Shown in pieces: positions 6,056-13,465 of a stretch of 13,597 nucleotides of DNA. The notes beneath the pieces are model-generated. The model saw nothing but the letters and a program-made list of their open reading frames with translations. It was not told where the DNA came from and ran no database searches. Location: NCBI GenBank assembly GCA_031267345.1, contig JAIRZG010000134.1, forward strand, positions 1 through 13,597. Direction: 5' to 3'. Position numbers and translations under genes: made by a program. Each line of letters opens with the position of its first letter. Within the stretch, counting starts at the first letter, position 1. This DNA is from Zoogloeaceae bacterium (GTDB lineage: Bacteria; Pseudomonadota; Gammaproteobacteria; Burkholderiales; Rhodocyclaceae).

Positions 6056-6898
6056 TCAATCTTCCAGTTCGCAGCGTTCTTCCGGGCTGCTCGCCACCTG
6101 AAACAGCGTCCGATCTTCCAGGCGCACGGCGGTCAGCAGCCCGCCCCAGAGGCAACCGGTATCCAGCGCCAGCAGGTTGGGCGTCATGCGGAGTCCCAAC
6201 GCCGACCAGTGACCGGTAATCAGCACCTGTCCGGCGCTCTTGCGTCCGGGCAGGGCAAACCACGGCAGACAATCCGGGGGCGCGGAATCCAGTCCGCCCT
6301 TGGCGGAAAACTCCATTTCGCAGCCGTTTTTTTCGCCCATGCGACAAAAGCGCATTCGCGTCATGGCGTTGACGATGACGCGCAGCCGATCCATGCCCCG
6401 CAATTTGCCCGACCAGTACGCCGGTTTGCTGCCCCAAAGATTGGCGAGAAATTCCCGATAATCTTTGCCTTGCAGACGCGCTTCGACTTCGGCTGCCAGT
6501 TTTCCGGCTTTTTCCACCCGCCATTGCGGCATCAACCCGGCATGAACAAGGCAATATTCCCCCTCGATATGACAGAGCGGACGTCGACGCAACCAGTCGA
6601 GCAATGCCGCCCGATCCGGCGCGTCCAGCACCGCCTGCAAGGTGTCGCTGCGGCTGCGGCGGGCGCTGGCGACTTCGGCGATCATCAGGAGATACAGGTC
6701 ATGATTGCCGAGCACCGTGATGGCGGCATCGCCCAGCGATCGCACGTAACGCAGGGTCGTCAGCGAATCCGGGCCGCGATTGACCAGATCGCCCACCAGC
6801 CAGAGCTTGTCCTTGCCTGGATCGAAGGCGCAGCGCGCGAGCAGGCGTCGCAGGGAGTCAAAACAACCCTGAATGTCGCCAATCGCATAGGTCGCCAT
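6056..6898 (-). CDS. apaH: Symmetrical bis(5'-nucleosyl)-tetraphosphatase
   Basis: 280 residues, the usual length for ApaH. It hydrolyses diadenosine tetraphosphate (Ap4A) to two ADP in the cytoplasm and can remove Np4 caps from RNA. Metallophosphoesterase motifs are in order: GDIQGC (residues 7-12), GDLVNRGPDSL, GNHDLYLL, HAGLMPQW, TGHWSALG and LDTGCLWGG. The first motif has Gln where E. coli has His (GDVHGC); GDxQGC is usual in ApaH of many beta- and gammaproteobacteria, so I do not read it as a defect. The ATG lies nine bases after the rfbC stop codon, so it is probably translated from the same message. No clear Shine-Dalgarno precedes it. Confidence 0.97.
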   Translation of the reverse strand: MATYAIGDIQGCFDSLRRLLARCAFDPGKDKLWLVGDLVNRGPDSLTTLRYVRSLGDAAITVLGNHDLYLLMIAEVASARRSRSDTLQAVLDAPDRAALLDWLRRRPLCHIEGEYCLVHAGLMPQWRVEKAGKLAAEVEARLQGKDYREFLANLWGSKPAYWSGKLRGMDRLRVIVNAMTRMRFCRMGEKNGCEMEFSAKGGLDSAPPDCLPWFALPGRKSAGQVLITGHWSALGLRMTPNLLALDTGCLWGGLLTAVRLEDRTLFQVASSPEERCELED

Positions 6899-6907
6899 GA
6901 CGAAAGA

Positions 6908-7456
6908 TTAAAATACTTCCGCCTGCGCCAGCGGCACGCCCTGCTGGTCTTTGGCGGAAAGATTGGGCGTCGCGCCTGCCAGCGGCCAGTCTATGCCGAG
7001 CGCCGGATCATTCCAGAGGATGCAGCGTTCCTGTTCCGGTGCGTAGTAATCCGTTGTTTTATAAAGAAATTCCGCGTATTCGCTCAGGCACAAAAAACCA
7101 TGCGCGAATCCTGGCGGAATCCAGAGCTGGCATTTGTTTTCCGCCGAAAGCCGCGCGCCTGTCCAGCGTCCGAAGTCAGGCGAAGACCTGCGAATATCCA
7201 CCGCCACATCGAACACTTCGCCCGCCGTCACCCGCACCAGCTTGCCCTGCGACTGGCGGAGCTGATAATGCAGGCCGCGCAGCACATGACGGGCGCTGCG
7301 CGAGTGGTTATCCTGCACAAAATCGACCGCCAGACCGCTCAGGGCGGCAAATTCACGCGCGTTGAAACTTTCAAAAAAGAAGCCGCGCGCGTCGCTAAAC
7401 ACCTTGGGCGTGAGCAGCAATACATCGGGAATCTCTAACGCCCGCGCCGTGATCAT
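6908..7456 (-). CDS. rfbC: dTDP-4-dehydrorhamnose 3,5-epimerase
   Basis: 182 residues, full length for RfbC/RmlC, a cytoplasmic cupin-fold enzyme. It epimerises C3 and C5 of dTDP-4-keto-6-deoxyglucose, the third step to dTDP-L-rhamnose for surface polysaccharide. Family signatures are visible: SDARGFFFESFN near the N-terminus, HVLRGLHYQ with the catalytic His63, GEVFDVAVDIRRSSPDFGRW, IPPGFAHGFLCLS, and FLYKTTDYYAP with the conserved Tyr132 and Tyr138. Its ATG overlaps the rfbA stop by four bases, which implies translational coupling. Confidence 0.97.
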   Translation of the reverse strand: MITARALEIPDVLLLTPKVFSDARGFFFESFNAREFAALSGLAVDFVQDNHSRSARHVLRGLHYQLRQSQGKLVRVTAGEVFDVAVDIRRSSPDFGRWTGARLSAENKCQLWIPPGFAHGFLCLSEYAEFLYKTTDYYAPEQERCILWNDPALGIDWPLAGATPNLSAKDQQGVPLAQAEVF

Positions 7457-8337
7457 ACCGTTCTCCTGCCGTCCGCCAGCAGCGCCAGCAGGTATTGACC
7501 GTAGGCGTTTCTCCGCAAGGGTTGCGCCAGCGCCGCCAGCGCGTCGTCGGTAATCCAGCCTTGCCGCCAGGCGAGTTCTTCCGGCGCGGCGACCTTCAAC
7601 CCCTGCCGTTTTTCCACGATGGCGATGAACTGGCTGGCTTCCAGCATGGATTCGTGCGTGCCGGTATCCAGCCAGGCATAGCCGCGTCCCATGATCTCCA
7701 CTTGCAACGCGCCCGCCACCAGATAATGCCGGTTGACATCGGTGATTTCCAGCTCGCCGCGCGCCGAAGGGTGAATGGAACGGGCGATGTCCACGACGCG
7801 GTTGTCGTAAAAATACAGCCCGGTGACGGCGTAATTCGATTGGGGCGACACCGGTTTTTCCTCGATGTTGATCGCCTGTCCCTGCGCGTCGAAGGCCACC
7901 ACGCCGTAGCGTTCCGGGTCTTGCACGTGATAGGCGAAGACGCTGGCGCCCGTTTTACGCGCGTCGGCGCGCGCCAGCAGACGATAGAGTTCGGGCCCGT
8001 AAAAAATGTTGTCGCCCAGCACCAGCGCGACGGGATTATTACCGATAAAATCCGCGCCGATGATGAACGCCTGCGCCAGACCTTCCGGATTTTCCTGCAC
8101 GGCGTAGGCAAGGCGAATCCCCCAGGCGCTGCCGTCGCCCAGAAGCCGCGCAAAGCGCGGCGTATCCTGCGGCGTGGAAATAATCAGGATGTCACGTATG
8201 CCCGCCAGCATCAGGGTGGTCAGCGGGTAGTAAATCATCGGCTTGTCGAAAATGGGCAGCAATTGCTTGGATACCGCCAGCGTCGCCGGATACAGTCGTG
8301 TGCCGGAGCCTCCGGCGAGAATGACGCCTTTACGCAT
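7453..8337 (-). CDS. rfbA: Glucose-1-phosphate thymidylyltransferase
   Basis: 294 residues from the ATG at 8337, giving the family-typical start MRKGVILAGGSGTRLYP. An in-frame ATG at 8349 would add four residues; neither has a strong ribosome-binding site. The enzyme joins dTTP and glucose-1-phosphate to make dTDP-glucose, the first step of dTDP-L-rhamnose synthesis. Motifs: GGSGTRLYPAT (nucleotide binding), SKQLLPIFDKPMIYYPL, QENPEGLAQAF, LVLGDNIFYG, INIEEKPVSPQSNYAVTGLY, LEITDVNRHYL and GYAWLDTGTHESMLEAS. It follows the lipoprotein gene after about 48 bases and overlaps rfbC, so it is probably part of the leftward operon. Confidence 0.97.
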   Translation of the reverse strand: MRKGVILAGGSGTRLYPATLAVSKQLLPIFDKPMIYYPLTTLMLAGIRDILIISTPQDTPRFARLLGDGSAWGIRLAYAVQENPEGLAQAFIIGADFIGNNPVALVLGDNIFYGPELYRLLARADARKTGASVFAYHVQDPERYGVVAFDAQGQAINIEEKPVSPQSNYAVTGLYFYDNRVVDIARSIHPSARGELEITDVNRHYLVAGALQVEIMGRGYAWLDTGTHESMLEASQFIAIVEKRQGLKVAAPEELAWRQGWITDDALAALAQPLRRNAYGQYLLALLADGRRTV

Positions 8338-8385
8338 ATTGGGTTTCATGGGTCAGGAATCAAAAAAAAGGGGACAGGACGTGTT

Positions 8386-8805
8386 TCAGCTTTCTTCCTT
8401 CTGTGTCGGCACAAAGGAAAAAACGCCTTTGATTTCGCCGAAGACGCCCAGTTGGGCGCCCAGACCGCCGGGGGGTTCTTCATCGAGGCGGGCAAAGCCT
8501 TCGCAGGTGCGGGTTTCGGTGACGTACATGTTCTGGCCGATTTTCAGGATGTAGGTTCCCTGTCCCGGTTGCCAGAGTTCGATGTGCGCCTTGGGGTTGG
8601 CTTTCTGGATCGCGTGGCGGCGTTGGCAGTCGGGCAGACGGGTGATGACCAGCGCAAGATTCACCTGTTTTTCCCAGAACAGATTGTCGCGCACGATGGA
8701 AACGGCGTGACGCTGACCATCGATCAGATAGGCCGCGCCGTCATTGGCGCAGCCGGAAAGCAACAGCAGGAACACGAGCAGTGCGCGACAGGACAGGCGT
8801 TGCAT
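8386..8805 (-). CDS. Small lipoprotein of unknown function
   Basis: 139 residues. The N-terminus (MQRLSCRALLVFLLLLSGC) is a lipoprotein signal with lipobox LSGC, so Cys19 should be lipidated and the protein anchored in the envelope. The mature part has a short beta-rich region (YLIDGQRHAVSIVRDNLFWE), a conserved-looking core (LVITRLPDCQRRH, IELWQPGQGTYILKIG, MYVTETRTCEGF) with two cysteines that could form a disulfide, and a GGLGAQLGVFGE segment near the end. I do not know a named function. GGAG lies 10 bases upstream of the ATG (8816-8819). The gene sits 21 bp after pyrC and just before rfbA, so it is probably co-transcribed with them. Confidence 0.85.
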   Translation of the reverse strand: MQRLSCRALLVFLLLLSGCANDGAAYLIDGQRHAVSIVRDNLFWEKQVNLALVITRLPDCQRRHAIQKANPKAHIELWQPGQGTYILKIGQNMYVTETRTCEGFARLDEEPPGGLGAQLGVFGEIKGVFSFVPTQKEES

Positions 8806-8826
8806 GATGAGGGTTCTCCCGGGCGT

Positions 8827-9882
8827 TCAGGGTTCTACGGTTTCCGGCAGCATTCGCCAGTCCAGCGTCTCGCCCGCGCCCAACGGCACGAGCGCCATTC
8901 CGGCAACCGGATAGCTACAGGGTACATTTTGCGCCTTTTTGCAAAGAATGATTTTTTCACGGTTTCTGGGCAGACCATAAAAATCCGGCCCGTTGAAGCT
9001 GGCGAAGGTTTCGAGTTTATCCAACGCGCCCGCCGATTCAAAGGCCGAAGCGTAGCGTTCCAGCGCATGGGGGGCGGTATAGCAGCCGGCGCAACCGCAA
9101 GCGGCTTCCTTGGCGTTCTGCGGATGCGGCGCGGAATCGGTGCCGAGGAAAAAAGCCGGATGACCGGAAGTCGCCGCCGCCAGCAAGGCCAGACGATGCG
9201 TTTCGCGCTTCAATATCGGCAGGCAATACCGGTGCGGACGCAGCCCGCCCTGAAACAGCGCGTTGCGGTTGTACAGCAAATGATGCGCGGTCAACGTGGC
9301 GGCGACAGGCTTTCCCGCCTGATGCGCGCGCCGCACGAACTCAACCGCCTCACGGGTGGTGACATGCTCCATAACCACCTTCAACCGGGGGAAGCGGGCG
9401 ATGAGCGGGGCAAGGACGCGCTCAATGAACACTTTTTCGCGATCGAAAATATCCACGTCCGGATCGGTGACTTCGCCGTGCAGCAACAGCGGCAGGCCTG
9501 TGCTTGCCATGACGGCGAACACCGCGTCGGCGTTTTCGATGCGGGTCAGGCCGGAGGCGGAATTTGTGGTCGCGCCCGCCGGATAGAGTTTGATGGCCTT
9601 GATGAAGCCGGAATCCGCCGCTTTTTGGATTTCTTCCGGCGGCGTGTGGTCGGTGAGGTAGAGGGTCATCAACGGCTCAAACCGCAAGCCTTGCGGCAAC
9701 GCGGCGAGGATGCGCGCGCGGTAGGCGGCAGCCAGCGCCACCGTGGTTACGGGCGGTTGCAAATTGGGCATGACGATGGCGCGGGCGAACTGGCGGGCGC
9801 TGTGCGCCAGCACGACAGAAAGCATTGCGCCATCGCGCAAATGCAGATGCCAGTCATCCGGTCGGGTCAGGGTAAGGCGCAT
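8827..9882 (-). CDS. pyrC: Dihydroorotase, class II
   Basis: 351 residues from the ATG at 9882 (MRLTLTRPDDWHLHLRDG). In-frame starts further out at 9888 (ATG) and 9894 (TTG) would add two or four residues. It closes carbamoyl-aspartate to dihydroorotate in pyrimidine synthesis. Metal ligands of the E. coli type are all present: His12 and His14 (WHLHLRDG), Lys98 (AIKLYPAG, carboxylated in the family), His135 (LLLHGEVTD), His173 (VMEHVTTREA) and Asp249 (LGTDSAPH). It is the first gene of the leftward cluster. Upstream, TAGAAT at 9913-9918 could be a -10 box, but no good -35 lies at the right distance. Confidence 0.97.
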   Translation of the reverse strand: MRLTLTRPDDWHLHLRDGAMLSVVLAHSARQFARAIVMPNLQPPVTTVALAAAYRARILAALPQGLRFEPLMTLYLTDHTPPEEIQKAADSGFIKAIKLYPAGATTNSASGLTRIENADAVFAVMASTGLPLLLHGEVTDPDVDIFDREKVFIERVLAPLIARFPRLKVVMEHVTTREAVEFVRRAHQAGKPVAATLTAHHLLYNRNALFQGGLRPHRYCLPILKRETHRLALLAAATSGHPAFFLGTDSAPHPQNAKEAACGCAGCYTAPHALERYASAFESAGALDKLETFASFNGPDFYGLPRNREKIILCKKAQNVPCSYPVAGMALVPLGAGETLDWRMLPETVEP

Positions 9883-10183
9883 GAACATCCGCAAAAAGGA
9901 AACAACGCGAACATTCTACCGCTCATCCAGTGACAGGAGACGAAAGACGGCAGTGCCCCAAGGCAATCGCATGAATGCTTTTATCATTGAAAAATCACCT
10001 GAGATGACGCCAAAGCCGCTATTTCGTCGAAACCTGCCGCCCCTCTCTCCCTTTTTTCATCTCCCCTCTCCCCTTGTGGGAGAAGGGCCAGGGAAGAGGG
10101 GATATTGGCAGCCTGCTGAATCATTGCAACAGCATTTATGCGATTGCTTTGGGCAGCGCTCGTGGCGCGTCGGTTACGGAAAA
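9883..10183. other. Intergenic region between lplT and pyrC
   Basis: About 300 bp without a gene I can support. The left end is the pyrC leader. The centre is the pyrimidine-rich hairpin repeat at about 10036-10100. An ATG at 9972 opens a plus-strand frame that simply runs on through the antisense of lplT and has no recognisable product. Confidence 0.55.
10036..10100. repeat. Pyrimidine-rich tract with hairpin
   Basis: The plus strand is almost pure C/T from 10039 to 10075, then turns purine-rich. CCCTCTCCC near 10064-10072 can pair with GGGAGAAGGG at 10078-10087 with one bulge or mismatch, and a further purine block (GGGAAGAGGGG) follows. Elements reading CCCTCTCCC...GGGAGAGGG are widespread dispersed intergenic repeats in proteobacteria. 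It lies downstream of lplT and could act as its terminator; in that direction the hairpin is followed by A-rich, not T-rich, sequence. Confidence 0.55.
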
Positions 10184-11461
10184 TTATCTGATTTTCTTCG
10201 GGGGGCGGCGAACGTGGGCGCTGTCGTCCAGGTGCGCCACATTATCGTGCTGGCGCTGGTTTTCCCGATGGCGGATGTGGATAAGGGTCATACTGCCGCT
10301 GACGAACAGACCGAAAAGGACGATGATCCAGGAAATGGGCATCTCCGCCTTGAGCATCAGGAAATACAAGCCCGCCATGAGCAGCACGGAGATGTTTTCG
10401 TTGAAATTCTGCACGGCGATGGAATGCCCCGCGCCCATGAGGATATGCCCTCGGTGTTGCAGCAGCGCGTTCATGGGAACGACGAAAAACCCCGCCAGCG
10501 CGCCGACCAGCATCAACGCCAGAATGGCGATTTCGCTGTTGGGGACGAAATTCATGGTCAGCACGACAAGCCCCATGACAATGCCCAGTGGAATCACGCG
10601 CACCGATTTTTTCAGGGTGATGAAGCGGGCGGCCAAGGTTGCGCCGACGGCGACGCCAATCGCCACTGTGCCTTGCAGCATGGAGGCGGAAGAATAGGCC
10701 AGGCCCAGTTCGTCTTCCGCCCATTTAATGACAATGAGTTGCAGGGCCGCCGCCGCGCCCCAAAAAAGCGTGGTGACGGCAAGCGAAATCTGCCCCAGCT
10801 TGTCGCGCCAGAGGAGCACGACGCAGTGACCGAATTCGTGCATCAGGTAGAGCGGATTCTTTTTCAACGGCTTGTGATCGACGCCGGTATCCGGCACGTA
10901 AAGATTGATGATCGCCGCCACGATGTAGATCAGGCCGATGAGGGCGACCACCCTTTCGGTGTGCGTATCCAGAAACGGCAGCGGCGCAGCAAGCAGGGCG
11001 CGGACTGCGCTATCGGTGAACAACGCGCCGCCCAGCACCGCGCCGAGAATGATGGCGGCCACGGTCAGTCCCTCGATCCAGCCATTGGCGAGCACCAGCA
11101 GACGATGCGGCAGATATTCTGTGAGAATGCCGTACTTGGCGGGCGAATAGGCTGCCGCGCCCAGCCCCACCACGGCATAGGCGAGCAGCGGATGCGTACC
11201 CAGCAGCAGCATCGCGCAGCCCAGTATCTTGACGCTGTTGCTGATGAACATGACGCGCCATTTGGGCATGGAATCGGCAAACGCGCCAACAAAGGCCGCC
11301 AGCGCGACGTAGGACACCGCGAAAGAGATTTTCAGTATCGGCACGTATTCTTCCGGCGTCTGCAAATCGCGCAATACGGCGATGGCGACGATCAGCAAGG
11401 CATTGTCGGCCAGCGCAGAGAAGAACTGCGCGGCCATGATGATGTAGAAACCTGAAGGCAA
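10184..11461 (-). CDS. lplT: Lysophospholipid transporter LplT
   Basis: 425 residues, a major-facilitator protein with about 12 membrane segments. LplT flips lyso-phospholipids, mainly lysophosphatidylethanolamine, across the inner membrane for re-acylation. The start MPSGFYIIMAAQFFSALADN and the motif GAAAYSPAKYGILTEYLP are typical of the family, as is NFNENISVLLMAGLYFL late in the protein. The start codon is TTG at 11461: no in-frame ATG precedes it, and the family begins at this residue. Only a weak GAAAGAG lies upstream. The C-terminal tail after the last membrane segment (HRENQRQHDN onward, ~28 charged residues) is longer than in the ~397-residue E. coli protein. The partner acyltransferase Aas is not in the window. 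The gene follows the methyltransferase gene by 69 bp. Confidence 0.93.
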   Translation of the reverse strand: MPSGFYIIMAAQFFSALADNALLIVAIAVLRDLQTPEEYVPILKISFAVSYVALAAFVGAFADSMPKWRVMFISNSVKILGCAMLLLGTHPLLAYAVVGLGAAAYSPAKYGILTEYLPHRLLVLANGWIEGLTVAAIILGAVLGGALFTDSAVRALLAAPLPFLDTHTERVVALIGLIYIVAAIINLYVPDTGVDHKPLKKNPLYLMHEFGHCVVLLWRDKLGQISLAVTTLFWGAAAALQLIVIKWAEDELGLAYSSASMLQGTVAIGVAVGATLAARFITLKKSVRVIPLGIVMGLVVLTMNFVPNSEIAILALMLVGALAGFFVVPMNALLQHRGHILMGAGHSIAVQNFNENISVLLMAGLYFLMLKAEMPISWIIVLFGLFVSGSMTLIHIRHRENQRQHDNVAHLDDSAHVRRPPKKIR

Positions 11462-11529
11462 GGCGCTCTTTCGTATCGGTTCAGGGCAAAAACGGCGTCG
11501 TCTGCGTCCCGCGCTGCGGCGCGTCCGCG

Positions 11530-11559
11530 ATTATAGTGAGGAACGTCCCGGCTTGTCCT
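11530..11559 (-). promoter_or_regulatory. Possible sigma-70 promoter for lplT
   Basis: On the minus strand AGGACA (11554-11559) and a perfect TATAAT (11530-11535) are separated by 18 bases. Transcription would start near 11523, about 60 bases before the lplT TTG. The -10 box overlaps the stop codon of the upstream methyltransferase gene. Confidence 0.45.
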
Positions 11560-12850
11560 TGCCCCATGTGGTGTTTTTTGTGAGCAGGGCTGCGTAAAAG
11601 CCGTCGGTATTGTGTTGCAGGGGGAAAAGTTGCAGACGCTCGCCGATGTCCGGCAGGTTGAAACGGGCGAGTTCGGCGTGGGCGGAAAGCAGGGTGAATT
11701 CCGGGTGGGCGGCAAGGAAGGCGTCGACAATCCGGTCGTTTTCCGCGTCGAGCAGACTGCATGTGGCGTAGAGCAGACGACCGCCGGGACGCACGAGGCG
11801 GGCGGCGGCGGCGAGGATGGCGGCCTGTTTTTGCGTCAGTTCAACGACGCTCTCCGGCGTTTGCCGCCATTTCAGTTCCGGGTTGCGGCGCAGGGCGCCC
11901 AGGCCGGAACAGGGCGCGTCGACCAGCACCTTGTCCATTTTCCCCGCCAGCCGTTTCAAACGCGGGTCGCGTTCGGATTCAATGCGTATGGGATGAATGT
12001 TGGAAAGACCGGAGCGGGCAAGGCGGGGTTTTAAACGGGCGAGACGTTTTTCCGAGACATCGAAGGCGTAGAGCCTGCCGCTGTTGGCCATCAACGCGCC
12101 CAACAGCAGGGTTTTGCCGCCCGCGCCCGCGCAGAAATCAGCGACGGCTTCGCCGCGTTTGGGCGCGAGCAACAGGCCGAGCAACTGGCTGCCTTCGTCC
12201 TGCACTTCGATAACGCCCTGCGTAAACAACGGATTGCGGGCGAGCGCGGGCTTTTCGGCAAGGCGGATGGCAAACGGCGAATAGGCTCCGGCTTTTGCCG
12301 CTATCCGCTCGCGGGCAAACTCCGCCAGCACCGCGTCGCGCTCGCCTTTCAGGGTGTTTACACGCAGATCCAGCGGCGCGGGACGGTTCATGGCCTGCGC
12401 GAGCGCCTGCGTTTCCGCTTTGCCATGAATCCCGGCCAGTCGGGCGTAGAGCCAGTCGGGCAGATCGGCGCGTTCGGCGGGGGTGAGCGTGTTGTCATCA
12501 AACTTTTCTAACGCGGCAAGCCCTGCGGCTTCGCCGGGGTTGAGCAGGGCTTCGATCTCCGGCAGGGCGCGGCCTTCCAGGATGAGCGCGGCAAGGAACA
12601 GATGGCGGGGCGAGGGAACTGGCGCAGCGGGAAAAACGGCGGCGACCTTGACGCTCAGGCTGCGATAGCGACGCAGAAGCGCAAAACAGGTTTCCGCCAA
12701 CACGCCCCGGTCCGCATGACCGAGTTTGGGATGGGCGCGAAAATAATGCGAAAGGGTCTTGTCGGCGGCTTCGCCAAAGGCCAGCAATTGCCGCAAAATG
12801 GCGACGCCGTGGGTCAGCAGGGCAGGAGAAAGGCGGGCGGGACGGTTCAT
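11531..12850 (-). CDS. RsmB/NOP-family RNA (cytosine-C5) methyltransferase
   Basis: 439 residues. It transfers methyl from S-adenosylmethionine to C5 of a cytosine in RNA, most likely rRNA. Residues about 15-140 form an NusB-like helical N-terminal domain. The Rossmann methyltransferase domain follows, with DFCAGAGGKTLLLGA (238-252) for SAM binding, VDAPCSGLGALRRNPELKW with Cys314 (motif IV), and YATCSLLDAEN with the nucleophilic Cys364 (motif VI). The motif is DAPCSG rather than the VPCS of classical RsmB, so this may be a paralogue and the target cytosine is uncertain; I give no symbol. ATG start at 12850 without a clear ribosome-binding site. Divergent from the vapD-like gene and followed by lplT. 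Confidence 0.92.
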   Translation of the reverse strand: MNRPARLSPALLTHGVAILRQLLAFGEAADKTLSHYFRAHPKLGHADRGVLAETCFALLRRYRSLSVKVAAVFPAAPVPSPRHLFLAALILEGRALPEIEALLNPGEAAGLAALEKFDDNTLTPAERADLPDWLYARLAGIHGKAETQALAQAMNRPAPLDLRVNTLKGERDAVLAEFARERIAAKAGAYSPFAIRLAEKPALARNPLFTQGVIEVQDEGSQLLGLLLAPKRGEAVADFCAGAGGKTLLLGALMANSGRLYAFDVSEKRLARLKPRLARSGLSNIHPIRIESERDPRLKRLAGKMDKVLVDAPCSGLGALRRNPELKWRQTPESVVELTQKQAAILAAAARLVRPGGRLLYATCSLLDAENDRIVDAFLAAHPEFTLLSAHAELARFNLPDIGERLQLFPLQHNTDGFYAALLTKNTTWGKDKPGRSSL

Positions 12851-12883
12851 CGGAAGACAAGGGGAAAAGAATAAGGGGTAGAG

Positions 12884-12897
12884 GATAATCCATTATC
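12884..12897. promoter_or_regulatory. Short palindrome in the divergent intergenic region
   Basis: GATAAT and ATTATC are exact inverted repeats separated by two bases, 34 bp upstream of the methyltransferase gene and about 110 bp upstream of vapD. It could be an operator or part of a -10 region. This is only a suggestion from position. Confidence 0.25.
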
Positions 12898-12996
12898 GGC
12901 GCGGCGCGCGGAATTTACGTGTTGCTTTTCGGGCGATGATAGAATGCCGGACGGCGTGCGAAAAATCTGTCGTCCCGCCAAAAGGCTATGCTGGAT

Positions 12997-13002
12997 AGGA
13001 GG
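12997..13002 (+). promoter_or_regulatory. Ribosome-binding site that fixes the vapD start
   Basis: A full AGGAGG lies four bases before the ATG at 13007. It argues against the longer in-frame start at 12944, whose extra residues do not look like the family. Confidence 0.8.
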
Positions 13003-13006
13003 TTCT

Positions 13007-13459
13007 ATGGATCGCTGCCTGATTGTTTTTGACCTTGACACAAAGCTGCTTGAGCAGCACTACCACAATGTCAGTTGGCGCAATGGATACGCTGACATTC
13101 AACGTGTGCTGTATCGGCATCGATTCATCAACATTCAGGGCACGGTGTATCTGAGCGAAAGAGGCGTCCGTCAAGCGCATGGAACGCTTGCTTTGCAAGA
13201 AGTGGCGATCCGCTTCCCGTGGTTTGACAAATGTGTGTCGAATGTCCAGTTTTATGATCTGGCGGATGACTTCAATGCGCAATTCATCATTGATGGCGTG
13301 ACACAGGCAAGGGAAGCGTTTGAGCGGCGGATCGCAGGATTGCGGCAGCAGTTGTTGGATGCCGGGTTAACTGTGGACAAGGCGAATGAGATTATTGGAG
13401 AACAACAATTTTCGTTGGAAAACGTAAGCCAGAACGCTTTGCCAAAACCGACAGATTAG
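13007..13459 (+). CDS. vapD: VapD-family protein (Cas2-like fold ribonuclease) with C-terminal extension
   Basis: 150 residues from the ATG after AGGAGG. The first ~96 residues match VapD: CLIVFDLDTKLLEQHY with Asp9 and Asp11 on the first strand, WRNGYADIQRVLYRHRF, IQGTVYLS, LALQEVAIRFPWFDKCVSNV, then FYDLADDF. Characterised VapD proteins share the ferredoxin-like fold of Cas2, act as endoribonucleases, and in some species are toxins paired with VapX. Typical members are ~90-100 residues. Here residues 97-150 add a helical tail (TQAREAFERRIAGLRQQLLD) and a polar end. The gene is more AT-rich than the methyltransferase gene beside it. No obvious VapX-like antitoxin gene precedes it. Its TAG stop directly abuts an IS5-family element, so the present C-terminus may not be the original one. 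Confidence 0.82.
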   Translation: MDRCLIVFDLDTKLLEQHYHNVSWRNGYADIQRVLYRHRFINIQGTVYLSERGVRQAHGTLALQEVAIRFPWFDKCVSNVQFYDLADDFNAQFIIDGVTQAREAFERRIAGLRQQLLDAGLTVDKANEIIGEQQFSLENVSQNALPKPTD

Positions 13460-13465
13460 GTCGTG

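Noticed and set aside
6863..6880. Possible inactivating His-to-Gln change in the first ApaH motif
   Set aside because: GDxQGC is common in ApaH of related proteobacteria from general knowledge, and all other motifs are intact.
5921..7438. 505-residue open frame on the plus strand
   Set aside because: Antisense to apaH and rfbC; no independent evidence of coding.
7495..9933. 812-residue open frame on the plus strand
   Set aside because: Runs antisense through rfbA, the lipoprotein gene and pyrC, all firmly identified on the other strand. High GC keeps the frame open.
9743..11455. 570-residue open frame on the plus strand
   Set aside because: Antisense to lplT and full of His/Gln/Arg-rich shadow composition; no recognisable domain.
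12944..13006. Longer N-terminus for the VapD-like protein (ATG at 12944)
   Set aside because: The added residues lie before a strong AGGAGG and do not match VapD, which begins right at the first beta strand.
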